From: JAURFX01 sp038125265
Lineage (GTDB): Bacteria; Pseudomonadota; Gammaproteobacteria; Steroidobacterales; Rariloculaceae
Assembly: GCA_038125265.1 (NCBI GenBank)
Contig: JAYPDM010000002.1
Span: forward strand, 1-64,000
Direction: 5' to 3'
DNA length: 64,000 bases
Shown here: positions 35,913 to 44,644 of the stretch, piece by piece
How the letters are laid out: each line of letters opens with the position of its first letter
Position numbering within the stretch: the first letter of the stretch is position 1
The notes under the pieces: model-generated
Database searches by the model: none
What the model was told of the DNA's origin: nothing
What the model saw: only the letters and a program-made list of their open reading frames with translations
Program-made: the position numbers and the translations under genes

Positions 35913-36829
35913 AGTTTTACAAATAATAATTTAAAGTACAATTTATAAATCTCACTTCTTGTTAACTTAATTTCATTTTTTGAGCGGAAATGAGGGTTCA
36001 AGATTATTTTTTGCATCGTCGCTAATGCTAGATATGCAGGAAAAATAATAAAAAATTTTATTCCTTTATGAGGATAGTTGAGACTTTGAAAAAAGTAGAT
36101 GCATTGACGAATTTTTTCAGAAACTTCATTCGCATAAAGAGCAATAGATCTCTGTCCTAAAGATGAAGACCCTGGAAACCAATGTCTCCCATGCTGTGCG
36201 TCTTCATTCTTATCAATCAATATATTTGTGAGTTGCAATGACTGTCCTAGGTTTAAACAAAAAGGCTTTATTCTTGGGTCCTTTTTATCAAAGATCTTCT
36301 TTTCAGATAAAATGTCATAAATTAAGTATCCAACATTGCCGGCAACAAAAAAAATATACTCATCAAGCATAGCCCGACTCTCGATCATTACACTCGAATT
36401 ACTTTTTCGCTTTGCATATTTGATCATGCCATTCATAGTAATGCGCAGTCTTTGTGTAATGATTCTCTGATAATTTTTCTCAACTTCGTTGAAAACTTCA
36501 AATACAGAATCAAAGTGATCTTCAAGGACAATTAATTCACTAAGACGATCGCTCCCAATAAGCTCAAGCATTTGCAGCTGAAACTGATGTTGTTTTGTAA
36601 CATCTATTAAAGCCATATCAAAAAGATAAAATAATTTTTTTTTCTGATCTAAAGAAAGATGTGGGGAATCCTCAATGCTGTCTGCAATCCTAAATAATAT
36701 ATATGCATTTGAAACAATAAGTTTTATTTCATTCGGCAGCCAACCAATTGGTATTGCATAAGTTCTCGATATTGCATTTAAAATATGCTGCTGTTTTTTT
36801 ATGTATTGTTTATATTTTTTGCTAAACAT
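35909..36829 (-). CDS. Squalene/phytoene synthase family protein
   Basis: 306 residues. SRTYAIPIGWLP and both Asp-rich motifs (RIADSIED; ILIDKNEDAQHGR) are intact, and FVAGNVGYLIYDIL matches the squalene-synthase central helix. It should join two prenyl diphosphates head to head, giving squalene or a C30/C40 carotene; the SRT..P start and GR.WFP after motif 2 lean to squalene synthase. First gene of the mevalonate operon, divergent from the prenyl synthase with 26 bases between start codons. No desaturase, cyclase or hpn gene is seen. Confidence 0.82.
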   Translation of the reverse strand: MFSKKYKQYIKKQQHILNAISRTYAIPIGWLPNEIKLIVSNAYILFRIADSIEDSPHLSLDQKKKLFYLFDMALIDVTKQHQFQLQMLELIGSDRLSELIVLEDHFDSVFEVFNEVEKNYQRIITQRLRITMNGMIKYAKRKSNSSVMIESRAMLDEYIFFVAGNVGYLIYDILSEKKIFDKKDPRIKPFCLNLGQSLQLTNILIDKNEDAQHGRHWFPGSSSLGQRSIALYANEVSEKIRQCIYFFQSLNYPHKGIKFFIIFPAYLALATMQKIILNPHFRSKNEIKLTRSEIYKLYFKLLFVKL

Positions 36830-36843
36830 ATGTTTGCGTCATT

Positions 36844-36849
36844 TATAAT
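36844..36849 (+). promoter_or_regulatory. TATAAT -10 element for the prenyl synthase, possibly leaderless
   Basis: A consensus TATAAT ends six bases before the ATG at 36856, in the 26-base divergent gap, and no SD is visible. Transcription would start about at the ATG. The -35 would fall within the squalene-synthase-like gene. Confidence 0.45.
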
Positions 36850-36855
36850 TTATCG

Positions 36856-37749
36856 ATGGATGCATTAATAGAGTTTGAGAACTGGAAAAAATCAAAAATT
36901 CTTCGAATTAATGATTTTATCCTATCTAAAGTAAATACAACGATAGATATCCCAAATGATCTCCTTCAGCCGATGAACTATGTTTTTAATAATGGCGGAA
37001 AAAGAATTAGACCTCAATTAGTGTACGCAGCTGGAGAAATTTATGATATTGATGAAAAAGTTCTAGATCATGTTGCAGCTTCAATTGAATTGATCCATAC
37101 CTATTCTTTAATACATGATGATTTGCCCTGTATTGATAATGATGATACGAGAAGAGGAAAGCCATCTCTGCATAAAGCATTTAGTGATGGTATTGCTGTC
37201 ATAACGGGTGATGCGATACATGATTTAGCCTATGAAATTTTATTATCGATATCACAATTTTCAGATCTACTTGGCAACGACAGGGTTATAGATGCAATTA
37301 AAGTCTTAAACCAGGTTAGCGGTCCTAAAGGCATGGTTGGTGGCCAGTGTATTGATATGACTCAATCATTTGACGGTAGCTTATCTGAGATAACCCATAT
37401 GTATGAATTAAAAACGGGAGGCCTTATTTATGCCTCCATTGTAATCCCAATGCTCTTATCCAATACTCAGCATCCTATACCTGAGCTTAGTCAATTAGCT
37501 AAAAAAATTGGCTTTTTATTTCAGCTCAGGGATGACTATTTAGAGCTTACTGTTTCTGCGGAAGAGCTTGGCAAGCCTATAGACTCTGATTTGAGAAATA
37601 ATAAAAAAACATACGGATCCATCTTTGGAATTGAAAAGTTGAGAGAGCTCATTTTGACAGAATCGAGTAACTGCGCCTCAATTCTACAGGCAATAAATTT
37701 AGAAGAATCTCATTTAGCCAATATTCTGCATGATCTAGATATAAGATAA
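36856..37749 (+). CDS. Short-chain polyprenyl diphosphate synthase (FPP/GGPP synthase)
   Basis: 297 residues. First Asp-rich motif IHDDLPCIDNDDTRRGKPS has the two-residue insertion (DDxxxxD) of bacterial IspA-type enzymes; second motif LRDDYLE has Glu in place of the last Asp. NNGGKRIRPQLV, GGQCID and the KTGGLI segment are family positions. It elongates DMAPP with IPP to C15 or C20, the substrate of the neighbouring synthase. Product length is not determinable here. Ten bases before the MerR-TPR gene. Confidence 0.88.
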   Translation: MDALIEFENWKKSKILRINDFILSKVNTTIDIPNDLLQPMNYVFNNGGKRIRPQLVYAAGEIYDIDEKVLDHVAASIELIHTYSLIHDDLPCIDNDDTRRGKPSLHKAFSDGIAVITGDAIHDLAYEILLSISQFSDLLGNDRVIDAIKVLNQVSGPKGMVGGQCIDMTQSFDGSLSEITHMYELKTGGLIYASIVIPMLLSNTQHPIPELSQLAKKIGFLFQLRDDYLELTVSAEELGKPIDSDLRNNKKTYGSIFGIEKLRELILTESSNCASILQAINLEESHLANILHDLDIR

Positions 37750-37759
37750 TATAGAAATC

Positions 37760-38560
37760 ATGAGTCAATACAAAACCAATGAAGTTGCAAAGTTAACTGG
37801 GCACGAACCAGAAACTATACGACGCATTAGTCGAATGGGAATCCTTAACCCAATAAAAGATAAAGGGATTTACTTTTTTTCTTTTCAAGACATTTCTTTT
37901 CTAAGAGCTATCAGCAACGTAGTCTCTAATAATGAAAACCGATATATATGGGCTGCTCTTAAGAAAATTAAAAGGCAAATTAGTGCCGATGAACCGCTTA
38001 GCTCGCTAAGTTTTAAATCACATAAATCACAATTAATCGCAAAAAATGCAAATAAAGTTTGGAATACTCATTCAGGTCAGTATCTTCTGCAATTTGAAAA
38101 CCAAAAAGACAATAAAACCTCTGAATTATCCAACCCTAGAGACATCAATGAGCAATTTAAAAAAGCCTTAGCGCTTGATGAAGAAAAAAAATTTATGGCG
38201 GCCAAAGAAATCTATATAGAGCTTTTAGAGAGAGATCCTTATCATGCCAGAGCAAGAATTAATCTTGGACGTATCTATCATCAAGAAGCAAATTTTAATA
38301 ATGCCTTGCAACAATATGAGAAAGCTATTGAGCTGGAACCAAAAAATGTTATAGCTCGATTTAATGCAGGGGTTGCCTATGAGGATTTGGATAGGCAGGA
38401 TGACGCCATTACTCGCTATCTCGAGACGCTGGATCTTGACATCACCATTGCTGAGGCGCATTTCAATTTATCAAGACTCTACGAGGCCAAAAACGATATT
38501 AAGGCCTCAGCATATCATTTAGCTTACTATCAAATACTCAAACTTACCTTCGACGATTGA
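37760..38560 (+). CDS. MerR-type DNA-binding domain fused to TPR repeats
   Basis: 266 residues. Residues about 1-75 form a MerR-like winged helix (YKTNEVAKLTGHEPETIRRISRMGIL, then FSFQDISFLRAI). A linker with little order follows, then about three tetratricopeptide repeats (FMAAKEIYIELLERDPYHARARINLGRIY; NALQQYEKAIELEPKN; AITRYLETLDLDITIAEAHFNLSRLY). Unlike ordinary MerR proteins there is no effector domain with sensing Cys or a long dimer helix. Co-directional with the prenyl synthase; a role in regulating isoprenoid genes is inference. Confidence 0.8.
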   Translation: MSQYKTNEVAKLTGHEPETIRRISRMGILNPIKDKGIYFFSFQDISFLRAISNVVSNNENRYIWAALKKIKRQISADEPLSSLSFKSHKSQLIAKNANKVWNTHSGQYLLQFENQKDNKTSELSNPRDINEQFKKALALDEEKKFMAAKEIYIELLERDPYHARARINLGRIYHQEANFNNALQQYEKAIELEPKNVIARFNAGVAYEDLDRQDDAITRYLETLDLDITIAEAHFNLSRLYEAKNDIKASAYHLAYYQILKLTFDD

Positions 38561-38571
38561 ATACCTTATGC

Positions 38572-38720
38572 TATGCTTTAGTTAGTTTAAGGGAATCTAG
38601 TAAAACCTAGAGCTGTTACTCGCAACTGTAAAGTGTCTGATTTTTATATTGCCACTGAAATTTTTGGGAAGGCTTAAAAATCAATAGACCTGAGCCAGGA
38701 GACCTACTAAAACACTAAAC
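38572..38720 (+). promoter_or_regulatory. Cobalamin (B12) riboswitch
   Basis: The leader contains the class hallmarks in order: GGGAAT...GTaaaA, a CGCAACTGTAA element, GCCACTG at 38651, GGGAAGGC at 38666 and the B12 box GAGCCAGGAGACCT at 38692-38705. A CCCC/GGGG pairing (38723-38726 with 37-40) directly after it includes the start-codon region of the receptor gene, which suggests translational control. Boundaries are approximate. Expected to repress the downstream receptor when B12 is plentiful. Confidence 0.92.
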
Positions 38721-38734
38721 CGCCCCTCCGAGTA

Positions 38735-40585
38735 ATGGGGTCAATTGAGGTTTCATTGCAATCTAAAAATAATTTAATAACGATTATCTTATTAATGCTC
38801 GGGTTGATATGTACACGTGCATATAGCCAAAACATTGAACTCGAGGAAGTGATTGTTGTAGCAAGAAGATTCGACACGTCGGTTGCGTCTGTGAACGTAC
38901 CCACTGAAGTCATCAACGAAGATACAATCGAGGCAATTCAGCCAATCATGATTCAAGATCTGCTTTCCAGAATGAACAACATATACTTTGCAAACTCAGG
39001 ACCTAGAGGATCCGAAACGACGATGAGTTTGCGTGGACTTTATCAAAGATACTTAAAGGTTTATCTCGATGATATTGACATTGCTGATCCATCCGGAGCA
39101 CAACTTGCCCCTGATCTGACTAACCTACTTGTAAATAATATTGGAAAGATTGAGCTACTCAGAGGTTCCAGGGGTTCGCTTTACGGGGGTGATGCCATAT
39201 CCGGTGTCGTCAATATCATCTCAAATACAAGTCATGATCAATTTTCCCGGGTTGCCTTATTGTATGGTACTTATAACACCTCACAATTTTCCTTCTCCTC
39301 TTCAATGCCCTTCGAAAACGGAGGATTGACGTATTCAATACAAAATTATGACTCCGATGGCTTTTCTTCTCTGGACGAGAGAAACGGTCACTCAGAGGCT
39401 GATGGGCATGAAACAACATCCATGAAAATAAGATTTGAAAACTTCATAGGTAGTATAAATTTTCGAGGATCCATGCAAATGAATAGATCTGTCACGGAGT
39501 TTGATGATTTCAACTCCGATGATACTTATGGAAACTATGCTGATAAAAATCAGCTGTACAGTCAGTTTTCCTTAGCCCAACAAATAAGAGATGGCCTCGA
39601 TCAAAAAATTATATTTAACTACACAGAATTTGAGCGAAATTATCACACTGAATATTTTCCTGCATCCTATGAGGGCAAAAGAAATTCAATTGATTACTTA
39701 ATTAACAATAATGATCAAATTTATTTTGGCTTAAATTATGAAAATGAAACAACCTTAACATCAGATAATCTTGATAGGGACTCTTCCTTGATTGGTAGTT
39801 TTTTAAACCTCAATCTTATGATTGGAAAATTATCTTTAGAGCCCTCATTAAGGATCGATCACCACTCATCCTTTGGAAGTTACCCGACCTTTGCGCTGAG
39901 CTCGAGCTATACTCTAGATGATCATTGGAAACTAAGAATTTCCAATAGTACTGGCTACCGAACGCCTTCAAATTATGAGCTCTTTGCACCTGACGTAGGC
40001 TACGGTCCCATAGGAAATGAAAATCTACAACCTGAAGAAAGCAAGAGCACTGAGATTGGATTTAATTACTTAAATAATCAAATCGAACTTGGCCTTAATC
40101 TTTTTAAAACTGAAATAGATAATCTAATTCTTTGGGAATACGGACTAGGAAATATCCAAACTGAAGACCGAACTACCTCTCAAGGTATCGAATTGAATTA
40201 CTCTTATGCGATCAATCAAGATGAAAGCTTTTACATAAAAAGTGGTTGGACAGATGCGAGAGATATCAACCATGATCAGCTCCTAAGAGTGCCAAAGACT
40301 ATTTCGAGAATAAGCTACTTGAATTCAAATTTTTTTAGTATGAATTTTTTTATTGAATTAGCGAGAATTGGTCAATCTGAGGATATCAATTACTTTAATT
40401 TCCCATACGAAAGAGAAGAATTGGATTCTTACCTTCTGCTCTCATCAACCATCACGTATCCGATTACAGAATCCACTCAATTTTATTTTAAGGGAGACAA
40501 TTTAATAGATTCTCAATACCAAACTATATATGGCTACGGTACGCCGGGAAGATCTATTTACATAGGATACATGTCTGATTTATAG
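38735..40585 (+). CDS. btuB: Vitamin B12 TonB-dependent receptor (BtuB-like)
   Basis: 616 residues. Signal peptide to about TRAYSQ, TonB box ELEEVIVVARR, plug (MQDLLSRM-like IQDLLSRMNNI; IELLRGSRGSLYGGDAISGVVNI), and a barrel ending in GYGTPGRSIYIGY as in BtuB. The cobalamin riboswitch just upstream supports the ligand assignment. A TTG at 38756 with TTGAGG five bases before it is an alternative start, giving a shorter, cleaner signal peptide. Followed after 18 bases by a membrane gene. Confidence 0.9.
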   Translation: MGSIEVSLQSKNNLITIILLMLGLICTRAYSQNIELEEVIVVARRFDTSVASVNVPTEVINEDTIEAIQPIMIQDLLSRMNNIYFANSGPRGSETTMSLRGLYQRYLKVYLDDIDIADPSGAQLAPDLTNLLVNNIGKIELLRGSRGSLYGGDAISGVVNIISNTSHDQFSRVALLYGTYNTSQFSFSSSMPFENGGLTYSIQNYDSDGFSSLDERNGHSEADGHETTSMKIRFENFIGSINFRGSMQMNRSVTEFDDFNSDDTYGNYADKNQLYSQFSLAQQIRDGLDQKIIFNYTEFERNYHTEYFPASYEGKRNSIDYLINNNDQIYFGLNYENETTLTSDNLDRDSSLIGSFLNLNLMIGKLSLEPSLRIDHHSSFGSYPTFALSSSYTLDDHWKLRISNSTGYRTPSNYELFAPDVGYGPIGNENLQPEESKSTEIGFNYLNNQIELGLNLFKTEIDNLILWEYGLGNIQTEDRTTSQGIELNYSYAINQDESFYIKSGWTDARDINHDQLLRVPKTISRISYLNSNFFSMNFFIELARIGQSEDINYFNFPYEREELDSYLLLSSTITYPITESTQFYFKGDNLIDSQYQTIYGYGTPGRSIYIGYMSDL

Positions 40586-40603
40586 TAATGTTAAATTTAA
40601 GTT

Positions 40604-41101
40604 ATGAATAAATATAAGCTCATTCAATCTGTAGTTTTTCTTTTTATTGGTCTTTTCCTTGTCAGGCTGATTGGTTTACCCGCTAACTTCACACCAATTA
40701 TTGCGGTAGCAGTTTTTCTTCCAAGGATAATAAAGAACACTTATTTAGCCATGCTCTTTGTAATTGCAGTCATGATGCTTACAGATTTAATGTTGGGGCT
40801 TTATGACGGGATGCTCTGGACTTACCTCCTCTTGGCATTATTTTCGTTTTTTGGTGGCTTACAAAAAAATCTTTATCTTACTGGAATTGTCTCAGTTTTA
40901 GCTTGGCATCTTGTGATTAACTTTTTTGTATTTATTTCAGGTCACGGGACTTTAAGTCTTGCCATGACTTATGCTCAAGCTATACCTTTTGATGCAAGAC
41001 TTTTGTTCAGTACACTATTATTTTTAGCGTCTTTTGACTATTCTCAGAGATACTTAGAGAATCTGCCTTGGCATAATCTTAAAAATATTTTAAGTAACTG
41101 A
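40604..41101 (+). CDS. DUF6580-like membrane protein, candidate B12-related transporter subunit
   Basis: 165 residues with about five helices. The conserved N-terminal pattern RLIGLPANFTPIIAVAVF and DLMLGLYDG after the third helix match the DUF6580 family of uncharacterised integral membrane proteins, which resemble ECF-type S components. Lying directly behind the riboswitch-controlled B12 receptor, it could carry corrinoids or a precursor across the inner membrane (inference). The end overlaps the convergent receptor gene by 23 bases. Confidence 0.65.
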   Translation: MNKYKLIQSVVFLFIGLFLVRLIGLPANFTPIIAVAVFLPRIIKNTYLAMLFVIAVMMLTDLMLGLYDGMLWTYLLLALFSFFGGLQKNLYLTGIVSVLAWHLVINFFVFISGHGTLSLAMTYAQAIPFDARLLFSTLLFLASFDYSQRYLENLPWHNLKNILSN

Positions 41102-43106
41102 CTCTTACCGATCTCGATTCAACTGGATGAAAATGAAAATCCTCAATGCCTGAGCCCTCAGTAAGTAATTTGGACTCAAAGAAATAAGTTATATCATTTT
41201 CCTCAGAATCTAATAAGTTCAAAATCTCAAACTTAATTCCGTCATCTTCCGAGACTGGATACTCAAGACCAAAATTAACGATAGTGGTACCACTCTTTCT
41301 AACTTCATTATTGGTTGTGAGGGGCGCATCTCCAAAATGTCTTAATCTCAATGACGCCGAGCCTCCATTACCAAATAACTGAGTGACACCTGAAGCTAAT
41401 GTGAGCTCATGTGCATCAGGAATAAAGCTTTCCGTTATCGGAACATTAGTATACCTACCTGAGGTTTTTGCCCCTGAAATATCAAAGGCTAGTCCAAGTC
41501 TTGGCTCCCAAAAAGCGATAAACTCAATGCCTTGTCTCTTAGAGCCATCCGTTGGCTCAGTAGTTCCAGCATCGCCAACAAAAATAAGCTCAGAGTCGAG
41601 TTCGAGCTCAAATAAATTAATTGCCATATTGAATTGACTGTCCCTCTCATATCTAAAACCAATTTCTCTACCGATGCCTCTGGCAAAAACATTTTGTCGC
41701 TCCATCTGTTCGCCTGTGATGCTATCAATAGAAAGTGTGGTCCCTCGAGCATCATTAGAGTGAAAACCCCTTCCTGCATTCAGATAAATTTCGATGCTAT
41801 CGTTCAACAAATATGACAAAGAAAATTTTGGCGATAGCAATGCATCACTTACCTGCCCGGAATTTGATAAAATAGGAGTTAAGACATCATTATTAAAAAA
41901 CTCTCCTCTAAGACCACCCCTTACTCTTAATTGGTCAGTAAGAAAGATTTCATTATCAATATAAATTGACAGACTTTTCACTGTTGCTTGAGCAGATGAA
42001 AAGTTGCTATGTCTGTCTCTATTATTTGTGCCAAACAAATTTACGGCATCTATTTCATCATACCTATAATCCATTCCAAGGATAATATCTGCATGTCTAT
42101 CATTGATGTCATAGTGAAATATTCTTTCCCCAAAAAGACCAAATTGAGACCGAGCATCCTCTTGCTCAATTTCATCACCAACAATAGGGTCATTTAAAAA
42201 ATAGGTAGGATTTGAAAAAAGGTTGAGCTCATAGCTAGAGAGATAGGCACGTAAAGTGGAATTTTGAGTTGTAAAATTAGATATCCATGCAAATCGCTGG
42301 CTCTGTCCACCAATATCTTGATCAATGTAGCTAAATCTGGAATTCCCCTGGTCCACCCAACGTTGAGGAATTTGATCCGTGCCATTCCAACTTGAAGAGT
42401 ACACGAAGAGACTATTTTTTAAATCACCCGTAGCTAATTGAGTGCTGCTTTTCAGAAATAAATTAAATTTGTCCAAATTTTCAGGCAATTCCCATGGCCC
42501 ATCTTTATTTTGCAATTCCAAAGCGAAAAGTAAATTTGAATTAAATGCTTGATGGTTTAACCCAGTCACTAACCTTCTTTCATTAAAACTACCTAACTGT
42601 AATTCAATAAAGTTTCTCTCAAGCTGATCGTAAGTGGTAAAAGCAGAGGTCCCCGCTAATGAAAAATCTCCAACGTCGCTATGGTAGGGGCCCTTTCTGA
42701 ATCCTATAGATTCTATGACCTCTGGAATAATAATATTAAGATCAAGATACCCTTGCGCATGAGCATGCGTTCTAAAATTGATTGGTAAACCATCTAAAAA
42801 AACCGAAAAATCAGAACCATGATCCAAATTCATACCTCTGAGGAAATATTGATTCGCTTTCCCCGAACCGCTATGTTGCGTTGCTATCATGCCAGGAACC
42901 ACCTCAGTCAATTCACCTACCCTTAGAAGGGGGCGCTCTGAAATGTCTGAGTAGCCAATAAAACCTTCTGAAGCTGAGTTCGCAGCTCCTAATTGAAGCG
43001 AGCTTCTACCCCAAACCACTACCTCCTCAGTCACGGTGTGCACTTCTTCTGATTGTGCAAATAACCATGAAGAATAAATCAGAAGTAGTAAAATATTAAA
43101 TCTCAT
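41079..43106 (-). CDS. TonB-dependent receptor, Fur-box controlled
   Basis: 675 residues with signal peptide (to about WLFAQ), a VTEEVVVWGRSS TonB-box region, a plug (QYFLRGMNLDHGSDFSVFLDGLPIN; THAHAQGYLDLN) and a barrel ending YLKYF. The plug His-rich stretch RTHAHAQ is notable. A Fur box lies 14 bases upstream of its start, so the ligand probably contains or binds iron. Divergent from a ModF-like ATPase. Confidence 0.87.
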   Translation of the reverse strand: MRFNILLLLIYSSWLFAQSEEVHTVTEEVVVWGRSSLQLGAANSASEGFIGYSDISERPLLRVGELTEVVPGMIATQHSGSGKANQYFLRGMNLDHGSDFSVFLDGLPINFRTHAHAQGYLDLNIIIPEVIESIGFRKGPYHSDVGDFSLAGTSAFTTYDQLERNFIELQLGSFNERRLVTGLNHQAFNSNLLFALELQNKDGPWELPENLDKFNLFLKSSTQLATGDLKNSLFVYSSSWNGTDQIPQRWVDQGNSRFSYIDQDIGGQSQRFAWISNFTTQNSTLRAYLSSYELNLFSNPTYFLNDPIVGDEIEQEDARSQFGLFGERIFHYDINDRHADIILGMDYRYDEIDAVNLFGTNNRDRHSNFSSAQATVKSLSIYIDNEIFLTDQLRVRGGLRGEFFNNDVLTPILSNSGQVSDALLSPKFSLSYLLNDSIEIYLNAGRGFHSNDARGTTLSIDSITGEQMERQNVFARGIGREIGFRYERDSQFNMAINLFELELDSELIFVGDAGTTEPTDGSKRQGIEFIAFWEPRLGLAFDISGAKTSGRYTNVPITESFIPDAHELTLASGVTQLFGNGGSASLRLRHFGDAPLTTNNEVRKSGTTIVNFGLEYPVSEDDGIKFEILNLLDSEENDITYFFESKLLTEGSGIEDFHFHPVESRSVRVSYLKYF

Positions 43107-43119
43107 AAAAAATCCAGTT

Positions 43120-43138
43120 AATAAGAATCATTATCATT
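43120..43138. promoter_or_regulatory. Fur box between divergent genes
   Basis: Reading the minus strand gives AATGATAATGATTCTTATT, containing GATAATGAT of the classical consensus GATAATGATAATCATTATC and the repeated hexamer pattern. It occupies the 42-base gap between the receptor start (43106) and the ATPase start (43149), so iron-bound Fur could block both promoters. Confidence 0.78.
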
Positions 43139-43148
43139 TAGAATTAAG

Positions 43149-44591
43149 ATGAATAAAAGAATTATTTCGTTGCAGGGCGTCTCTATTGAGCACCAAAAAC
43201 AGATAGTTTTGCATGATATAAACCTATCCATACAAGCTGGTCAACACTGGGCGGTAGTCGGTGGTAATGGTGAGGGAAAAACAACTTTTCTGAAATTATT
43301 AGCAGGTCTGCACTGGCCTGCCCCTGGCAAAGGTAAACGAACGTATTATTTTGATAATAATACGCAAGACGATGCGGTGCTTGCGCTAAAGAAAATATAT
43401 CTTTTAGGTCATGAGCTCCAAGATAGCTATGTTCACAAGGATTGGAATTTTAAAGTATCTGAGATTGTCCTTGCCGGCATTAAAAAGACAGATGTACTTA
43501 GAGATGATGTCACGACAAAAGATACTTTGATAGCAAAAAAACTTCTCAAAAAAATAAAGATAGGGCACCTTGCGAGCAGAGATTTCTTAGAGCTATCCAG
43601 AGGACAGCAGCGAAAAGTACTTATAGCTAGAAGTTTGGCTTATGAGCCTGAAGTATTAATTCTTGATGAGCCTCTTGCTGGCTTGGATAAAAAATCCCGT
43701 TTTGATCTCAACGCTATCATCGATGAGCTCAGCCAAGAAATGACCATTATTTGCTCATATCACCATACCAAAGATCTTCCCAGTTGCATCAATCATATTG
43801 TGATCATTGAAAATGGAAGAATCAGTTATGCCGATAAAATAAAGCAAAATCATATTGATAAGGGAAGCCTTGCAATTGATACTGAGAGCGCCCTTATGGC
43901 TCAGCAACCCAATCATTCCTCGGTCGAGACAATGCTTGAGCTAAAAGACGCCTCGGTCTGGATCGATAAAGACAGGATTCTTGAGAAAATAAATTGGAAA
44001 ATTTTAGCTGGAGAACACTGGCAGATCTTGGGACCCAATGGATCAGGAAAAAGCACCTTAATAAAGCTAATCTATGGACTCTACAGACCCGCCAAAGGCG
44101 GCAAGATCAGTTATTTTGGGTTCTTTGATGCTGAAAATGTTTGGTCTTTGAGGGAGCAAATTGCACTTGTCTCTCCCGAGCTTCAAGCAGGCTACTGGTA
44201 CCCATCGAGCGTATATCAGTGTATAGCTTCTGGTTTTACATCCAGCATTGGACAAATGAAAACTCTAACCAAAGAACAAGGTACGCGCATAGACGAACTC
44301 ATTAATCTTTTCGAACTCAATCCGATGCAAGACAAAAAAATTAAATACCTCTCTTACGGACAATTGAGAAGAACTTTGATAGCACGCGCCATAGTCAATA
44401 ACCCAAAATTTTTGCTTCTCGATGAGCCTTGGGAAGGATTGGATCCACGCAACCTTAAGCTTGTTACAGACATCTTAAATGAACTGATACTTGAAAATAA
44501 TATGCAGCTTATTTGTGCGACACATTTAGACGAACCAGGAGTGAATTTTACTCATCGATTAACCCTTTTAGATGGCAAAATTGCTTGTTAG
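43149..44591 (+). CDS. ModF-like protein with two ABC ATPase domains
   Basis: 480 residues with two complete ABC domains and no membrane segment. Domain 1: Walker A GGNGEGKTT, signature LSRGQQRK, Walker B VLILDEPLAGLD. Domain 2: Walker A GPNGSGKST, signature LSYGQLRR, Walker B FLLLDEPWEGLDP. The order, length and HW at the start of each domain (QHWAVVG, EHWQILG) match E. coli ModF (PhrA), whose function is poorly known. Its Fur-box promoter and divergent TonB receptor suggest iron rather than molybdate physiology. No cognate permease is adjacent. Confidence 0.82.
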   Translation: MNKRIISLQGVSIEHQKQIVLHDINLSIQAGQHWAVVGGNGEGKTTFLKLLAGLHWPAPGKGKRTYYFDNNTQDDAVLALKKIYLLGHELQDSYVHKDWNFKVSEIVLAGIKKTDVLRDDVTTKDTLIAKKLLKKIKIGHLASRDFLELSRGQQRKVLIARSLAYEPEVLILDEPLAGLDKKSRFDLNAIIDELSQEMTIICSYHHTKDLPSCINHIVIIENGRISYADKIKQNHIDKGSLAIDTESALMAQQPNHSSVETMLELKDASVWIDKDRILEKINWKILAGEHWQILGPNGSGKSTLIKLIYGLYRPAKGGKISYFGFFDAENVWSLREQIALVSPELQAGYWYPSSVYQCIASGFTSSIGQMKTLTKEQGTRIDELINLFELNPMQDKKIKYLSYGQLRRTLIARAIVNNPKFLLLDEPWEGLDPRNLKLVTDILNELILENNMQLICATHLDEPGVNFTHRLTLLDGKIAC

Positions 44592-44644
44592 AGAGCAATT
44601 TATCAGGGTAGAATTCATATAACCTTAAAACTACAGAGGAACCA

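Noticed and set aside
41079..41101. Frameshift or misassembly at the DUF6580/TonB receptor overlap
   Set aside because: Both proteins end naturally (NILSN and YLKYF), so this is an ordinary convergent overlap.
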